Shown here piece after piece: positions 27,988 through 35,533 of a stretch of DNA of 64,000 nucleotides. The stretch is from a virus. A model generated the notes under the pieces. The model made no database searches. It saw only the letters and a program-made list of their open reading frames with translations, and was not told the DNA's origin. Each line of letters opens with the position of its first letter. Position 1 is the first letter of the stretch. Location of the stretch: positions 1-64,000 of IMG/VR virus record IMGVR_UViG_3300030329_001103; one strand, written 5' to 3'. A program made the translations under genes and the position numbers.

Positions 27988-30015
27988 AAAAACCTAACAG
28001 GTTTAAAATCCAGCTTGAAAAAGCTGGTGGCAGATTCCGTTTTTCACGGGCCTATTCCTCGACTTGCGAGGTGGGTGTGGGACGAAAGATCGCTTGAATC
28101 GATCGTTGATCGTTCGGTGAATCCCACTAAATGTGCCTTAGATACCTTAGCCGAAGGCAAGGAATTGTCGGAGGTTTACCAAGGATTCTTGGATTATCTT
28201 GAAGAAGAAAATCCTGGATTCTTGGCAGAAGTAAAATCACTTGACCAAGTTAAACTGGTTGAAGTGATTCAAGATGCAGTGGCACAAGCCCACCGTGATG
28301 AATGCCAGGAAGATAGCTTCCACTACCTACCTACCAGAGATGGTAGAATCTTCTTCACTACCGCAGAAATGCGAGAAATGAAAATAGAAGAAGGTAGTAT
28401 GCATGACATCGAAGTCTCACGTCACTGGGACAGCGACCATGTTGTTTCAGAAAACATGCGTGAAAGGGCTCGCCGTGACTTTGAAGCACCTAGTGTGCTT
28501 CTCTTGGATGATATTGAACTGCTTGTTCAAGCTAACGAAGCTATCGAAGGCGACAACGCGCTGTTCCATCCAGATTTCTACGACAATGTGAACAACATTG
28601 GTAGCGCAGACTTTCATGTACTACCCAACATGATTACTCAAGTTGGTCGTGAAATGTATAACACGAAGAGTAAAGGATTTATCCAAGCTTCAAAGCATCT
28701 TCGTTACTGTTACGGTACCCCTGAGGACATTCCGTCCACTCCTGAGAACACGAAATTTATCTTTGATAGTTTCGATAAACTTGGGTTGAGTCCTACGAAA
28801 GTAGATCATATCCTTAGTAATCCTTCGGGTTATGTTAGAAGTTTAGTGGATGGTAAGAAAACCCTTCGTAATTTGAACTACGCACACATTGCTAATGATT
28901 TGCTAACCAAAGGCGCAACTAATCGTTGTGTAACGTTGGACGGTAATTCAATGGCGATCGTTACTAAAGCAGTAGTGTGGGGCCAAGACGTTATTCAGAA
29001 ACTCTTTGGTCGTAGTGTTGCAAGTTTGGTTGATGCAAATCATCCTGACTATGTTCACCCTCGAGCCGGCGTTTATAACGGCATGATGGTACGAGGTAAT
29101 AGGGTTGACGGATTTGGTTCCTTCCCAGAACTAGCAAGAGTTCCATTCGATTCGTTTGATGCAGATGGAGGGTCAACGTACTTTGTACAGACTGTCTATG
29201 GTGCTCAAGCTAAGCGTAATGCTTTAACAATGCTAGGTCTAAAAAGTAGGATCCTACCTCAAGACTTAGAAGACGCAACCGATGTTGACGAACTTGATCT
29301 ACTAATGAGTATTATCGGAGACGAAACAACAAACTCCGCTTCTATTCCAGATTGGGCTCTGCAACTATGGATTAACTGGTGTGCTAGCAAAGGCGCTGAT
29401 CCCGATACTTCAAATGATCTTATCCTACAAGATTTTGCAGATAGTATCATGGGTGAGTGGGTAGATACTGTTCATGCGAACCTACCAATTCTTGGTGTTT
29501 CTAGTAAATTGTGTAACTACATTTATACTAAAACCAAGAAAGAAACTGGTGCACCACCTCGTGTTCAATTCACTGACGATTACGGTTTTAGTATCCGAGA
29601 CGTAGTGAGACATCCAAGCAAGTACCGCAGACTTAACATAACAGTCGGCAAAGACTTGTATACCTTGGGTGTACGCGGTAAGGTCCGAAGGTTTCATTTC
29701 AAAGAACATGGTACTATGCTAGATCCTTTAGCGGAACATGGTACAGAAGTTATTTGGATGTGGGATTGGAAAGACCGCTTCCGTGAAGCTATTAGTCATA
29801 TTACCAAACATCACGGCAACATTGAACTTCGTTCTTTGTTTGACGGTGGCATGGTTCCTGCATCACTAGCTTTAATAGCTAGTCAAACAGCAACCCAAGC
29901 TATGAATGGTTTACCAGATAAAATTAGTTCGTTACCAGAACAGTACGGACTACCTCATCCAGGTAAAGGTGGTAATCTATTGGACGATAACGCAATAATT
30001 GTGAGTATGGAATAA
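27985..30015 (+). CDS. Large early protein of unknown function, 676 aa
   Basis: By far the largest gene of the early region. The protein is soluble, mixed in charge and without membrane segments or Cys clusters; I recognise no catalytic motif. It is read from ATG 27985 behind the UUCG-hairpin SD element and followed by a terminator, so it is a monocistronic unit. Base composition is less AT-rich than the virion genes. Its size and position make it a candidate for host take-over or defence evasion, or a virion component expressed early. A longer frame from 27888 on another phase is a shadow. Confidence 0.85.
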   Translation: MKNLTGLKSSLKKLVADSVFHGPIPRLARWVWDERSLESIVDRSVNPTKCALDTLAEGKELSEVYQGFLDYLEEENPGFLAEVKSLDQVKLVEVIQDAVAQAHRDECQEDSFHYLPTRDGRIFFTTAEMREMKIEEGSMHDIEVSRHWDSDHVVSENMRERARRDFEAPSVLLLDDIELLVQANEAIEGDNALFHPDFYDNVNNIGSADFHVLPNMITQVGREMYNTKSKGFIQASKHLRYCYGTPEDIPSTPENTKFIFDSFDKLGLSPTKVDHILSNPSGYVRSLVDGKKTLRNLNYAHIANDLLTKGATNRCVTLDGNSMAIVTKAVVWGQDVIQKLFGRSVASLVDANHPDYVHPRAGVYNGMMVRGNRVDGFGSFPELARVPFDSFDADGGSTYFVQTVYGAQAKRNALTMLGLKSRILPQDLEDATDVDELDLLMSIIGDETTNSASIPDWALQLWINWCASKGADPDTSNDLILQDFADSIMGEWVDTVHANLPILGVSSKLCNYIYTKTKKETGAPPRVQFTDDYGFSIRDVVRHPSKYRRLNITVGKDLYTLGVRGKVRRFHFKEHGTMLDPLAEHGTEVIWMWDWKDRFREAISHITKHHGNIELRSLFDGGMVPASLALIASQTATQAMNGLPDKISSLPEQYGLPHPGKGGNLLDDNAIIVSME

Positions 30016-30038
30016 GGAGAATCTGCTCGGGGGAATGC

Positions 30039-30073
30039 GCTATCAGGTGTAGAAATATGCCTGATAGCTTTTG
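30039..30073 (+). terminator. Terminator after the 676-aa gene
   Basis: GCTATCAGG (30039-30047) and CCTGATAGC (30060-30068) form a perfect 9-bp stem followed by TTTTG. Directly downstream GTAGAGGAC/GTTCTCTAC (30076-30098) forms a second 9-bp hairpin with one G-T pair, part of the leader of the next gene. Confidence 0.7.
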
Positions 30074-30133
30074 AGGTAGAGGACAACGTGTTCTCTACAT
30101 TCACACTGTTTTGTTAACTGGAAGGAAAATCCA

Positions 30134-30709
30134 ATGAGCGAAAAAACTCACAACACATGGACTCACACAGTCTTCAATGCGACGGGTGTAAGAGCCTCGT
30201 CTACACCTTGGTTAGTAGCTATCACACTCTATCGACCTAAAGAAGCTGAACACACAGTAACTGTCAGAGCATGGAGAGCCGACAAGCCTCAAGCTCCTGA
30301 TACTACGTGGTACTCTGGCATCATGCCTGTTCAAGCCTTCAAAGGTAAGTCAATTTTAGATGGTGCTTGCGATGTTGCTAGGAAACATGGCAAAGTAAAA
30401 GTAGGTACAAAGATCTCAGGTCTAGGAAAGAAAGGCATGAGACTATTCTCATGGAATCTTGCCGCACCCCTCTCTTTCGAAAAGAATAGTACAGGCAAGA
30501 GACTACGCTGTACTATGAGTCTTACACATGCCTTCAAAAGTACGATAACCCTAACTTATGAAGGACCATGGATCGCTGGAGATGTTAATGGCGCTGCTCA
30601 AGGTGCTATGTGGGATGCATGGAATAAGGATATGGAAGGCTTCGCTAATATCAATGATTGTATTGGTGAAGAAGAAGCCATGGATTACATGACTCAAACT
30701 GTATCCTAA
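30134..30709 (+). CDS. Early protein of unknown function, 191 aa
   Basis: A soluble protein rich in beta-forming stretches (TPWLVAITLYRP, HTVTVRAWRA, STITLTYEG) with a Trp-rich acidic C-terminus. The start is preceded by TTAACTGGAAGGAAAATCCA, in which TGGA and TCCA can pair around the SD; the same arrangement precedes the gene at 31110. A strong terminator follows the stop, so it is monocistronic. No family is recognised. Confidence 0.75.
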   Translation: MSEKTHNTWTHTVFNATGVRASSTPWLVAITLYRPKEAEHTVTVRAWRADKPQAPDTTWYSGIMPVQAFKGKSILDGACDVARKHGKVKVGTKISGLGKKGMRLFSWNLAAPLSFEKNSTGKRLRCTMSLTHAFKSTITLTYEGPWIAGDVNGAAQGAMWDAWNKDMEGFANINDCIGEEEAMDYMTQTVS

Positions 30710-30725
30710 TACCGGAGGAACACGC

Positions 30726-30768
30726 GATTCCTTAGGTCGAAAGACCTAAGGAATCTTTTATTATTATT
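30726..30768 (+). terminator. Strong intrinsic terminator after the 191-aa gene
   Basis: GATTCCTTAGGTC, loop GAAA, GACCTAAGGAATC: a perfect 13-bp stem (30726-30755) followed by TTTTATTATTATTTTTTT. It is homologous to the terminator at 26624-26657. Confidence 0.9.
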
Positions 30769-31109
30769 TTTTTACTACTCTTATGAGGGAGAGTGGACTG
30801 CCTACAGGTCAGAAGGTATGGGGTCGGTATTCTGACCTCTGAAGAGTCTGATGGTGTCTGAAGTCGGAACTATTTTTGTAAGAAATAAAAAAGTATGCCC
30901 TATAGTTGGGTCTAAAAGATAAGAACATAAGGTGTCTGTCTATTTGTTATATAATAATCTAATATAAGAAGGAGTCTGAAGCAATGGGCTTCGCCTACTC
31001 AGAAGGTTCAGCGGACCGGCTTCGCCTAACCCGCTGACCCCAATCGTTCCCGAACATGTCGGGAATGCGTACACCACTTGTGTGCGCGGTCTTAACTGGA
31101 GACAGTCCA
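30769..31109 (+). promoter_or_regulatory. Structured intergenic leader of the 82-aa gene
   Basis: No gene of useful length is seen in this 340-base stretch. It holds AGGTCAGAA/TTCTGACCT (30806-30814 with 30830-30838), the promoter-like repeat (30896-30925), an AT-rich TATAAT with a good extension but no -35 (30950-30955), TCAGCGG/CCGCTGA with an inner GGC-TTCG-CC (31008-31037), and TTCCCGA/TCGGGAA (31047-31065). The last hairpin contains the ATG at 31056, which argues against that codon as a start. Confidence 0.6.
30896..30925 (+). promoter_or_regulatory. Candidate phage RNA polymerase promoter, copy 1
   Basis: Thirty bases beginning TGCCCTATAGTTGGGTC match 49046-49075 at 27 positions without gaps, and both are preceded by an A-rich tract. 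One copy is intergenic and the other sits just before the ribonucleotide reductase gene. Length, + orientation and placement ahead of genes fit a T7-type promoter, but only two copies were found by eye. Confidence 0.45.
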
Positions 31110-31358
31110 ATGGCTAAATCCTTAGCTGAACTTGGATTCGGAACCGGTGGCAAGAACTACGGTTCACCCTCTGACCTCGATGCTGTGACATTGACGATGA
31201 GAGCGAACAACGTACCTTCTTTGTTCAATGACGACCTCAGTCTGAAGACCCATGTGGCTGCAAGCCCTGGGTGGACAGCTTGGGCGAACCATTGTCTGGC
31301 TTGTGCAAGGCTTATCGCTGAGCGCAAGACTGCTACCGCAGCCAAAGCCAAGGCGTGA
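31110..31358 (+). CDS. Early protein of unknown function, 82 aa
   Basis: The ATG at 31110 is preceded by TTAACTGGAGACAGTCCA, where GGAG is the SD and TGGA/TCCA can pair around it. An ATG at 31056 lies in a stable hairpin and is rejected. The N-terminal half is Gly/Ser-rich and polar, and the C-terminal half is an Ala-rich basic helix (CARLIAERKTATAAKAKA). A terminator follows 60 bases after the stop. No family is recognised. Confidence 0.6.
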   Translation: MAKSLAELGFGTGGKNYGSPSDLDAVTLTMRANNVPSLFNDDLSLKTHVAASPGWTAWANHCLACARLIAERKTATAAKAKA

Positions 31359-31417
31359 GTTAGTGCTCGCATTCAACGGCATCCCGAAGTGGGTGCCTTT
31401 ATATGCGGACATTAGCC

Positions 31418-31450
31418 GACCCCCTCGCATATGTTGGGGTCTGCTTTTTT
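31418..31450 (+). terminator. Intrinsic terminator before the long structured RNA
   Basis: GACCCC (31418-31423) and GGGGTC (31436-31441) pair around a 12-base loop and are followed by TGCTTTTTT. It separates the 82-aa gene from the noncoding stretch that follows. Confidence 0.75.
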
Positions 31451-31454
31451 CCTC

Positions 31455-32050
31455 AGGTTAGGAAAGGGTGAGCGTATACATGCAGCCCTGGGTGAGTGTG
31501 ACTGTGATTGACAGCCCGAAGTGCGGTGGAAGAAACTCACAGGAGATGCGGCAACTGTATCTATAAACCGAGAAGAGTTGCGAACCTAACCTAAGTGATA
31601 GTGGTAGGTGTGCAATGCTATTCGCAAGCAACCTACTGCTATCACTAACGATTAACCCGGAGTCTAAATCCAAGACTCAGTAAACTGGATACCAGAGCAC
31701 AACTGGTACATCAAAGCCTACGGTATAACGCTGGGATACAGGTATGTAAAGCGACGGCTTCGATTCGTCTGTAATACCTGCCAGCTTCCGCCGTAGTAGA
31801 CAAACTATTTATAGGCACGACGGTGCCGTCCGTGGCTGAATAAGCTCTGTGATAAGGAGCTAAGGCACACACTAGACTGTGGTGGTCTGACTGATGCACA
31901 TAATGTGTGAGGTCATCCTCGTGACTGAGGATATGGTGGTAGGTGGTTGTAATACAAGAGTATTATCCCTCTGCCTTGCAGGTATACCTGAATCCTGCCG
32001 GACACTAATCTACTATACAGTCAAGCGTATGGCTGTAGTTACACTGGTCC
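31455..32050 (+). ncRNA. Candidate large structured noncoding RNA, about 600 bases
   Basis: No gene fits here, but the + strand is full of long pairings: AGGTTAGG/CCTAACCT closing a 138-base domain (31455-31462 with 31585-31592); GCAACT/AGTTGC (31551 and 31576); a 16-bp helix with two G-T pairs (31594-31609 with 31631-31646); GAGTCT/AGACTC (31660); a three-part helix CTACGG, GCTGG, CAGGTAT with their partners (31718-31745 with 31774-31796); AGCTC/GAGCT (31843); ATCCTC/GAGGAT (31915-31932); GTAATAC/GTATTAT (31949-31966); TACAGTC/GGCTGTA (32016-32037). It looks like an ornate phage RNA of the GOLLD/ROOL size class, but membership is not shown. A terminator lies before it and the next gene starts 19 bases after it. 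Confidence 0.65.
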
Positions 32051-32069
32051 TAGTAAGAGGAATTTAATA

Positions 32070-32267
32070 ATGATACATTGCCCTGAATGCAATTCACCAG
32101 AGGTACACCCAACTGAAGAAGGTAAGATTCTTATCAGAGGTTGTAAGGTATATGATGAAGATAATAATGCATGGTCACACTGTATGGTGTGCTCAGGTAA
32201 CTATAACAAGGAACTTGAGTGGCTTAACTTGCCTCTTAACAGAGACGAAGGATGGTTTATGTCATGA
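32070..32267 (+). CDS. Zinc-ribbon protein, 65 aa
   Basis: CPEC at residues 4-7 and HCMVC near residues 37-41 give a four-Cys zinc site; the sequence between includes KILIRGCKVYDEDNN. The ATG at 32070 has AAGAGG upstream and directly follows the large noncoding RNA. It is the first of a run of small overlapping genes that ends at 37512. The likely role is nucleic-acid or protein binding; the target is unknown. Confidence 0.75.
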   Translation: MIHCPECNSPEVHPTEEGKILIRGCKVYDEDNNAWSHCMVCSGNYNKELEWLNLPLNRDEGWFMS

Positions 32268-32629
32268 ATAAACATAAGAAATCAGTACCCTTTGAGGGTC
32301 CTATTAACCTGAAGCAATGGGCTAAAGAGCATCCAGCTTCGACCTTTACACATAAAGGTGTAGAGCATAAGATAACCGGGAAAAGGTATTGCTGTCAGGA
32401 AGACGACAATCTTAACAGCATTCAGAAGCTTCATCAGCGGAAGATACTTAATGTATACGAGCCGATTGAAGCTTACAATGAGAAGTGGGAGCATCACTTT
32501 ATTAAAAGCGGTAAAGACTTTGGTAAGTATGTGAGTGCTAACCCCATTCCTGGGACTAAAGTACGGAATGACTTACCTCCCTTGTATCTACAATGGAAGG
32601 AAGCTTTCAGGAATGATCGTAAGAAATGA
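32264..32629 (+). CDS. Small basic protein, 121 aa, unknown
   Basis: The ATG at 32264 overlaps the previous stop (ATGA) and is preferred to an ATG 12 bases upstream. The protein is basic, rich in Lys, His and Tyr, with no membrane segment; KQWAKEHPASTFTHKGVEHKI looks like a small folded segment and RYCCQEDDN carries adjacent cysteines. It overlaps the next gene by 17 bases, part of the translationally coupled block of early accessory genes. Confidence 0.65.
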   Translation: MNKHKKSVPFEGPINLKQWAKEHPASTFTHKGVEHKITGKRYCCQEDDNLNSIQKLHQRKILNVYEPIEAYNEKWEHHFIKSGKDFGKYVSANPIPGTKVRNDLPPLYLQWKEAFRNDRKK

Positions 32630-32789
32630 GAAAAGGAAGCAGGCTATCAAACGATACACTGCTATAGCTCACAGAGTGGGCTTACCTTTTGATAAGTATA
32701 TAGATTTATTAGATAGTAGCGTGGTATATATTAATATGCATGCTCAAAAGTTAGAGAAACAATATGAACGAAAAAGAATTAGAGATTAG
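32613..32789 (+). CDS. Small basic helical protein, 58 aa
   Basis: The ATG at 32613 has GGAAGGAAG eight bases upstream; an earlier in-frame ATG at 32535 lacks a site and would sit deep inside the previous gene. The protein is mostly helical and basic at both ends (NEKRKQAIKRY and KLEKQYERKRIRD). It overlaps its neighbours on both sides in other frames, as usual in this block. No family is recognised. Confidence 0.5.
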   Translation: MIVRNEKRKQAIKRYTAIAHRVGLPFDKYIDLLDSSVVYINMHAQKLEKQYERKRIRD

Positions 32790-33153
32790 TGGATGGCATG
32801 AACTCCGTGAAGATGGTATAATGTATGCCTGCGTTAATTTAATTGACATTAATGGACAAGAAATACCTACACTATGGCAAATAGAAGCCGAAGAAGAAGG
32901 TATTTATGTAAGGTTAACAGGCCCTGGTAATGCTTATGCTATTGCCCTTGTTACCGATAAGATAGAAGCAAAGGTAGAGATTGCCTGTATTGTGAGAGAG
33001 CTTGATATGTTCTCTGAAAAAATGATTGATACTTTTAAAGAAATGATAGACGATGTATGGTCTACATTCTTATCTGATTATGAATCAAACTTTGGAACTA
33101 TGCGTAATCAGTTACGCGAATTAATGCAAGAGAGGATTGACCAATGGGATTAG
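32764..33153 (+). CDS. Acidic protein of unknown function, 129 aa
   Basis: A soluble acidic protein with a beta-rich first half (GIMYACVNLIDINGQEIPTLWQIEAE) and a helical second half that includes a long acidic helix (FSEKMIDTFKEMIDDVWSTFL). It overlaps the preceding gene by 26 bases and the following one by 10. Its 3' end carries the GAGAGGA SD of the next gene. No family is recognised. Confidence 0.7.
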   Translation: MNEKELEISGWHELREDGIMYACVNLIDINGQEIPTLWQIEAEEEGIYVRLTGPGNAYAIALVTDKIEAKVEIACIVRELDMFSEKMIDTFKEMIDDVWSTFLSDYESNFGTMRNQLRELMQERIDQWD

Positions 33154-33485
33154 ATCAATATGCACTAAGTAGAACACCTGCCGAACCTGAGTTCAGATGG
33201 CGTAAACATCCTAACCTACAAGGCTGGATGGAAAGACTATGGGAATCACGAGGTGGCGAAGGTTGCTTCAACTGTGTAGAGTTACGTCTCTATCAAGAGG
33301 ACATCCAACAACTAGCAACTGACATCATGTCAGGCAACCTGAATGGTGGTGATGAGGATACTGAAGGATTCTTCTTCGGTAATAATTCTGATGAGCACTA
33401 CAGAGATCAGGACTTAGAGTTCTGTAAATGGGCACTCAAGGAACTAGCCAAAGGAAACGAGGTGATATATGACAGCTGGTGGTAA
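33144..33485 (+). CDS. Conserved phage protein of the MGLDxYA family, 113 aa
   Basis: The start MGLDQYAL, the central WRKHPNLQGWMERLW, CFNCVELRL, the TEGFFFG motif and the end VIYDSWW match a small protein widespread in phages and prophages, sometimes mislabelled phosphoglycerate kinase. Its function is unknown to me. The conserved aromatic and Cys positions suggest a compact single domain. It is coupled to its neighbours by overlaps of 10 and 17 bases. Confidence 0.8.
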   Translation: MGLDQYALSRTPAEPEFRWRKHPNLQGWMERLWESRGGEGCFNCVELRLYQEDIQQLATDIMSGNLNGGDEDTEGFFFGNNSDEHYRDQDLEFCKWALKELAKGNEVIYDSWW

Positions 33486-33708
33486 AGAAGATGCAAACCT
33501 GTGTCACGATGACCCAGGACTAGACGACCCTAACTTTGGGGTGTCATCACACGGTGGATTCTGTGTCGTTAGAGTACATGACTCACTGTCTGTAGTGGTC
33601 ATCAATGAACCAAGCTTTGTAACAGTAGAAGTTTATGAAAGAACTGAAGATGATGCACCTATCGATTCAATGGTATTTCATAAAAAGGATTATAATAATG
33701 ATGAATGA
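33469..33708 (+). CDS. Small acidic protein, 79 aa
   Basis: The ATG at 33469 has GAGG six bases upstream and overlaps the previous gene by 17 bases. The N-terminus is polar (CHDDPGLDDPN), the middle is beta-rich (GGFCVVRVHDSLSVVVINEPSFVTVEVYE), and the end is acidic. It may be a small beta-barrel-like domain. No family is recognised. Confidence 0.6.
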   Translation: MTAGGKEDANLCHDDPGLDDPNFGVSSHGGFCVVRVHDSLSVVVINEPSFVTVEVYERTEDDAPIDSMVFHKKDYNNDE

Positions 33709-33919
33709 TGAACTCTGTTGCACCTACTGCGGTGCTACTGAAGGTGTCTATGAGTACCATATGGCAGGATACGATATAAACAGAGATGACAATGACGATC
33801 TACCAGTATATGGTGGATTAGATTACCCTGTAGAATATTACTGGTGTTATAACTGTGACCAAGAAACTGATGTAGAAATGCACGAGAACTGGTGCGAAAG
33901 GACAACCAATGAAGACTAG
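33698..33919 (+). CDS. Acidic zinc-ribbon protein, 73 aa
   Basis: Two Cys pairs, CTYC at residues 8-11 and CYNC in the second half, form a probable four-Cys zinc ribbon; the rest is very acidic and Tyr-rich. The ATG at 33698 has AAAAGG upstream at a good distance. It is one of several small zinc-ribbon proteins in this block, which suggests expansion of one fold, possibly DNA mimics or host-protein binders (inference). Confidence 0.65.
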   Translation: MMNDELCCTYCGATEGVYEYHMAGYDINRDDNDDLPVYGGLDYPVEYYWCYNCDQETDVEMHENWCERTTNED

Positions 33920-34175
33920 AACTGAAATCATCGGTGAGACTAACTGGTATGAGGTAGCACAACAATGCTACTATGGATATATGAGTGGTGATATAGATGC
34001 CCTTCATATCCTAGAATACTATGCTGAAGTTCTTACTGACTATGAATGCTGTAGTTGTTTAGGAACTAGCCAAAGACAACACGAAGAATTAAGATGGATA
34101 CCTGAACTTGGAGAGGGTGGGGTATTCTACTGTGAAGAATGTGCAGAAGCAGAAGGAGTATTTGACCATGCCTAA
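33909..34175 (+). CDS. Acidic Cys-rich protein, 88 aa
   Basis: CCSC and CEEC pairs in the second half make a likely zinc site; the first half is helical and acidic (TNWYEVAQQCYYGYMSGDIDALHILEYYAEVL). AAGGACAACC precedes the ATG. It overlaps the previous gene by 11 bases and the next by 8. No family is recognised. Confidence 0.65.
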   Translation: MKTRTEIIGETNWYEVAQQCYYGYMSGDIDALHILEYYAEVLTDYECCSCLGTSQRQHEELRWIPELGEGGVFYCEECAEAEGVFDHA

Positions 34176-34440
34176 CTGGTGTTATAATAGAGTAAGTATT
34201 ACATGCGAAACTGAAGAGATGGCTGAAGAAGTTCTTGAATTTCTAAAGGATCATGAGCAAGTATGCGAAATCTTTGATGCGCATACCCATGATATTGATG
34301 TATGGCTAGAGTTTGAAAGCCGATGGGAACCTGCTGAAGATGCTTGGATAGACCTACAAGAAAAGTGGGGTGATGAGATTTCTATTAGCTGGTTCTATGA
34401 TGAACCTGGAATGCAACTAGCTGGATACTTAGGAGCTTGA
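34168..34440 (+). CDS. Api92-like / MPNWC-family phage protein, 90 aa
   Basis: The N-terminus MPNWCYNRVSITCETEEMAEEVLEF and the later WGDEISISWFYDEPG are typical of the DUF1281/Api92-like family with a ferredoxin-like fold, common in phages and plasmids and of unknown function. The ATG at 34168 is chosen because the family begins exactly there and AAGGAG lies upstream. It overlaps the preceding gene by 8 bases. Confidence 0.8.
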   Translation: MPNWCYNRVSITCETEEMAEEVLEFLKDHEQVCEIFDAHTHDIDVWLEFESRWEPAEDAWIDLQEKWGDEISISWFYDEPGMQLAGYLGA

Positions 34441-34442
34441 CA

Positions 34443-34733
34443 ATGAACATGAGTGATGTTGAACCTAACTATATACCTAAGTGGCACTGCAGCGAATGCG
34501 GTAGCTATAATGTAGAATCAATAGAGAATGCTAGGTTTGATCCTAACAATAACTATGCATTCGTAGAAGCATGTGATATACATATCCTTGACTGGTGTAA
34601 TGATTGCGATAAGGAGACAACCTTAGATGAATGCTATATGACTTGGGCAGATTGGGCAGATCGTAATAATATTCCATACAAGGATTGGACATCCCGTCAT
34701 AATATAATGATGAGGGAGCCTGATAACGAATGA
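34443..34733 (+). CDS. Acidic zinc-ribbon protein, 96 aa
   Basis: CSECG near residue 16 and CNDC near residue 52 form a probable zinc ribbon; the remainder is acidic with several Trp (MTWADWADRNN, YKDWTSRHN). AGGAG lies seven bases before the ATG at 34443; a TTG two codons upstream is less likely. ATGA overlap with the next gene. Confidence 0.65.
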   Translation: MNMSDVEPNYIPKWHCSECGSYNVESIENARFDPNNNYAFVEACDIHILDWCNDCDKETTLDECYMTWADWADRNNIPYKDWTSRHNIMMREPDNE

Positions 34734-34954
34734 AGAAACGAATACACATTAATCAACATGTAATAAGAAGAAACAAAAAGACTGGTGAACGAGAGCCTGT
34801 GATTACCTGTAAAACATACAAGGATAACACATACTGTCATACATTAGTTATCAATGAACACACTAAAGTAATCTATAGTCCTGACAAACCACTACCATGT
34901 GGTGCTCAGGTGTGGATTGAAACTACTGAGGAGGTAGAATGTTTAAATATATAG
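34730..34954 (+). CDS. Small basic protein, 74 aa
   Basis: Coupled to the previous gene by ATGA. The first half is basic (KKRIHINQHVIRRNKKTGEREPVITC) and the second contains beta-type stretches ending in an acidic tail. Its 3' end carries GAGGAGGT, the SD of the next gene. No family is recognised. Confidence 0.6.
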   Translation: MKKRIHINQHVIRRNKKTGEREPVITCKTYKDNTYCHTLVINEHTKVIYSPDKPLPCGAQVWIETTEEVECLNI

Positions 34955-35214
34955 CAATTCTAGCAATAATACCACTTGCCTGTTTAGGTGCAGCAATGAT
35001 AGCACCACCTAGTAAAGCCATGATGCCCAGAATTATGTGGTATGATGTGCTAAATGCACCGGAGTTTGACGCTGGTGGCTGGGCTAATACTATTATAATT
35101 AGAGCTTGGTCTGATGGTGTCATTGAAGCTCGAGGAGTTAGATGGAATGCTGCAAGTAATTGCATAGCACCTATCGATATGTGCGATGATGATTGGAGAA
35201 TTATTAATGACTGA
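34939..35214 (+). CDS. Exported or membrane-anchored protein, 91 aa
   Basis: The N-terminus (MFKYIAILAIIPLACLGAAMIA) is a signal peptide or membrane anchor; the following soluble part includes paired cysteines (ASNCIAPIDMC) suited to a periplasmic disulphide. A strong AGGAGG lies before the ATG. Placement outside the cytoplasm suggests action on the envelope, for example superinfection exclusion, but that is inference. Confidence 0.65.
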   Translation: MFKYIAILAIIPLACLGAAMIAPPSKAMMPRIMWYDVLNAPEFDAGGWANTIIIRAWSDGVIEARGVRWNAASNCIAPIDMCDDDWRIIND

Positions 35215-35533
35215 AAAGATATTTGAAACAGACAGGAAGTTCTGGTCTGTACCTGTTACTATTGTAAGTAATGTATGGGAGAGTGGTTATCATATCTATG
35301 AAGCTGACTCAGCAGAGGAAGCACTAGAAATGTATGAGTCTGAGAAAGAAACTCCCCATGAAATAGAGTATACTGGATGGGTAGATCAAGAGTATAAGTA
35401 TGATGAAATAGCCATTGAAGCTTACTCTGATATTGAAGAGCTAAACAACAATTGCGCAGATGTTCAAGCTATACTCTGGGCAGAGGAACGCAGAGAAGAA
35501 TGGTTAGCTCAACAGGAAGGTAAGAAACAATGA
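35207..35533 (+). CDS. Acidic protein of unknown function, 108 aa
   Basis: The ATG at 35207 has GGAGAA upstream; an in-frame ATG 21 bases earlier lacks a site. The protein is strongly acidic, with a possible N-terminal beta part (FWSVPVTIVSNVWESGYHIYEADSAEEAL) resembling small phage domains, and a helical C-terminus (AEERREEWLAQQEGKKQ). It overlaps both neighbours. Confidence 0.65.
   Translation: MTEKIFETDRKFWSVPVTIVSNVWESGYHIYEADSAEEALEMYESEKETPHEIEYTGWVDQEYKYDEIAIEAYSDIEELNNNCADVQAILWAEERREEWLAQQEGKKQ

Noticed and set aside
30950-30955. Perfect TATAAT as host promoter before the 82-aa gene
   Set aside because: No acceptable -35 hexamer 16-18 bases upstream (ATAAGG instead) in a very AT-rich stretch; kept only as a remark.
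31056-31109. Upstream ATG start for the 82-aa early gene
   Set aside because: It is inside the loop and stem of TTCCCGA/TCGGGAA and has no SD; ATG 31110 has GGAG and a leader shared with another gene.
31157-31430. Two - strand frames (71 and 88 aa) over the 82-aa early gene
   Set aside because: Overlap the + gene and the terminator, and no ribosome site was seen; judged shadows.
31741-31775. tRNA-like T-arm (GACGG, CTTCGATT, CGTC) in the first noncoding RNA
   Set aside because: No acceptor stem, D-arm or anticodon arm in the right places; it is the end of a longer three-part helix. No tRNA gene was recognised anywhere in the window.
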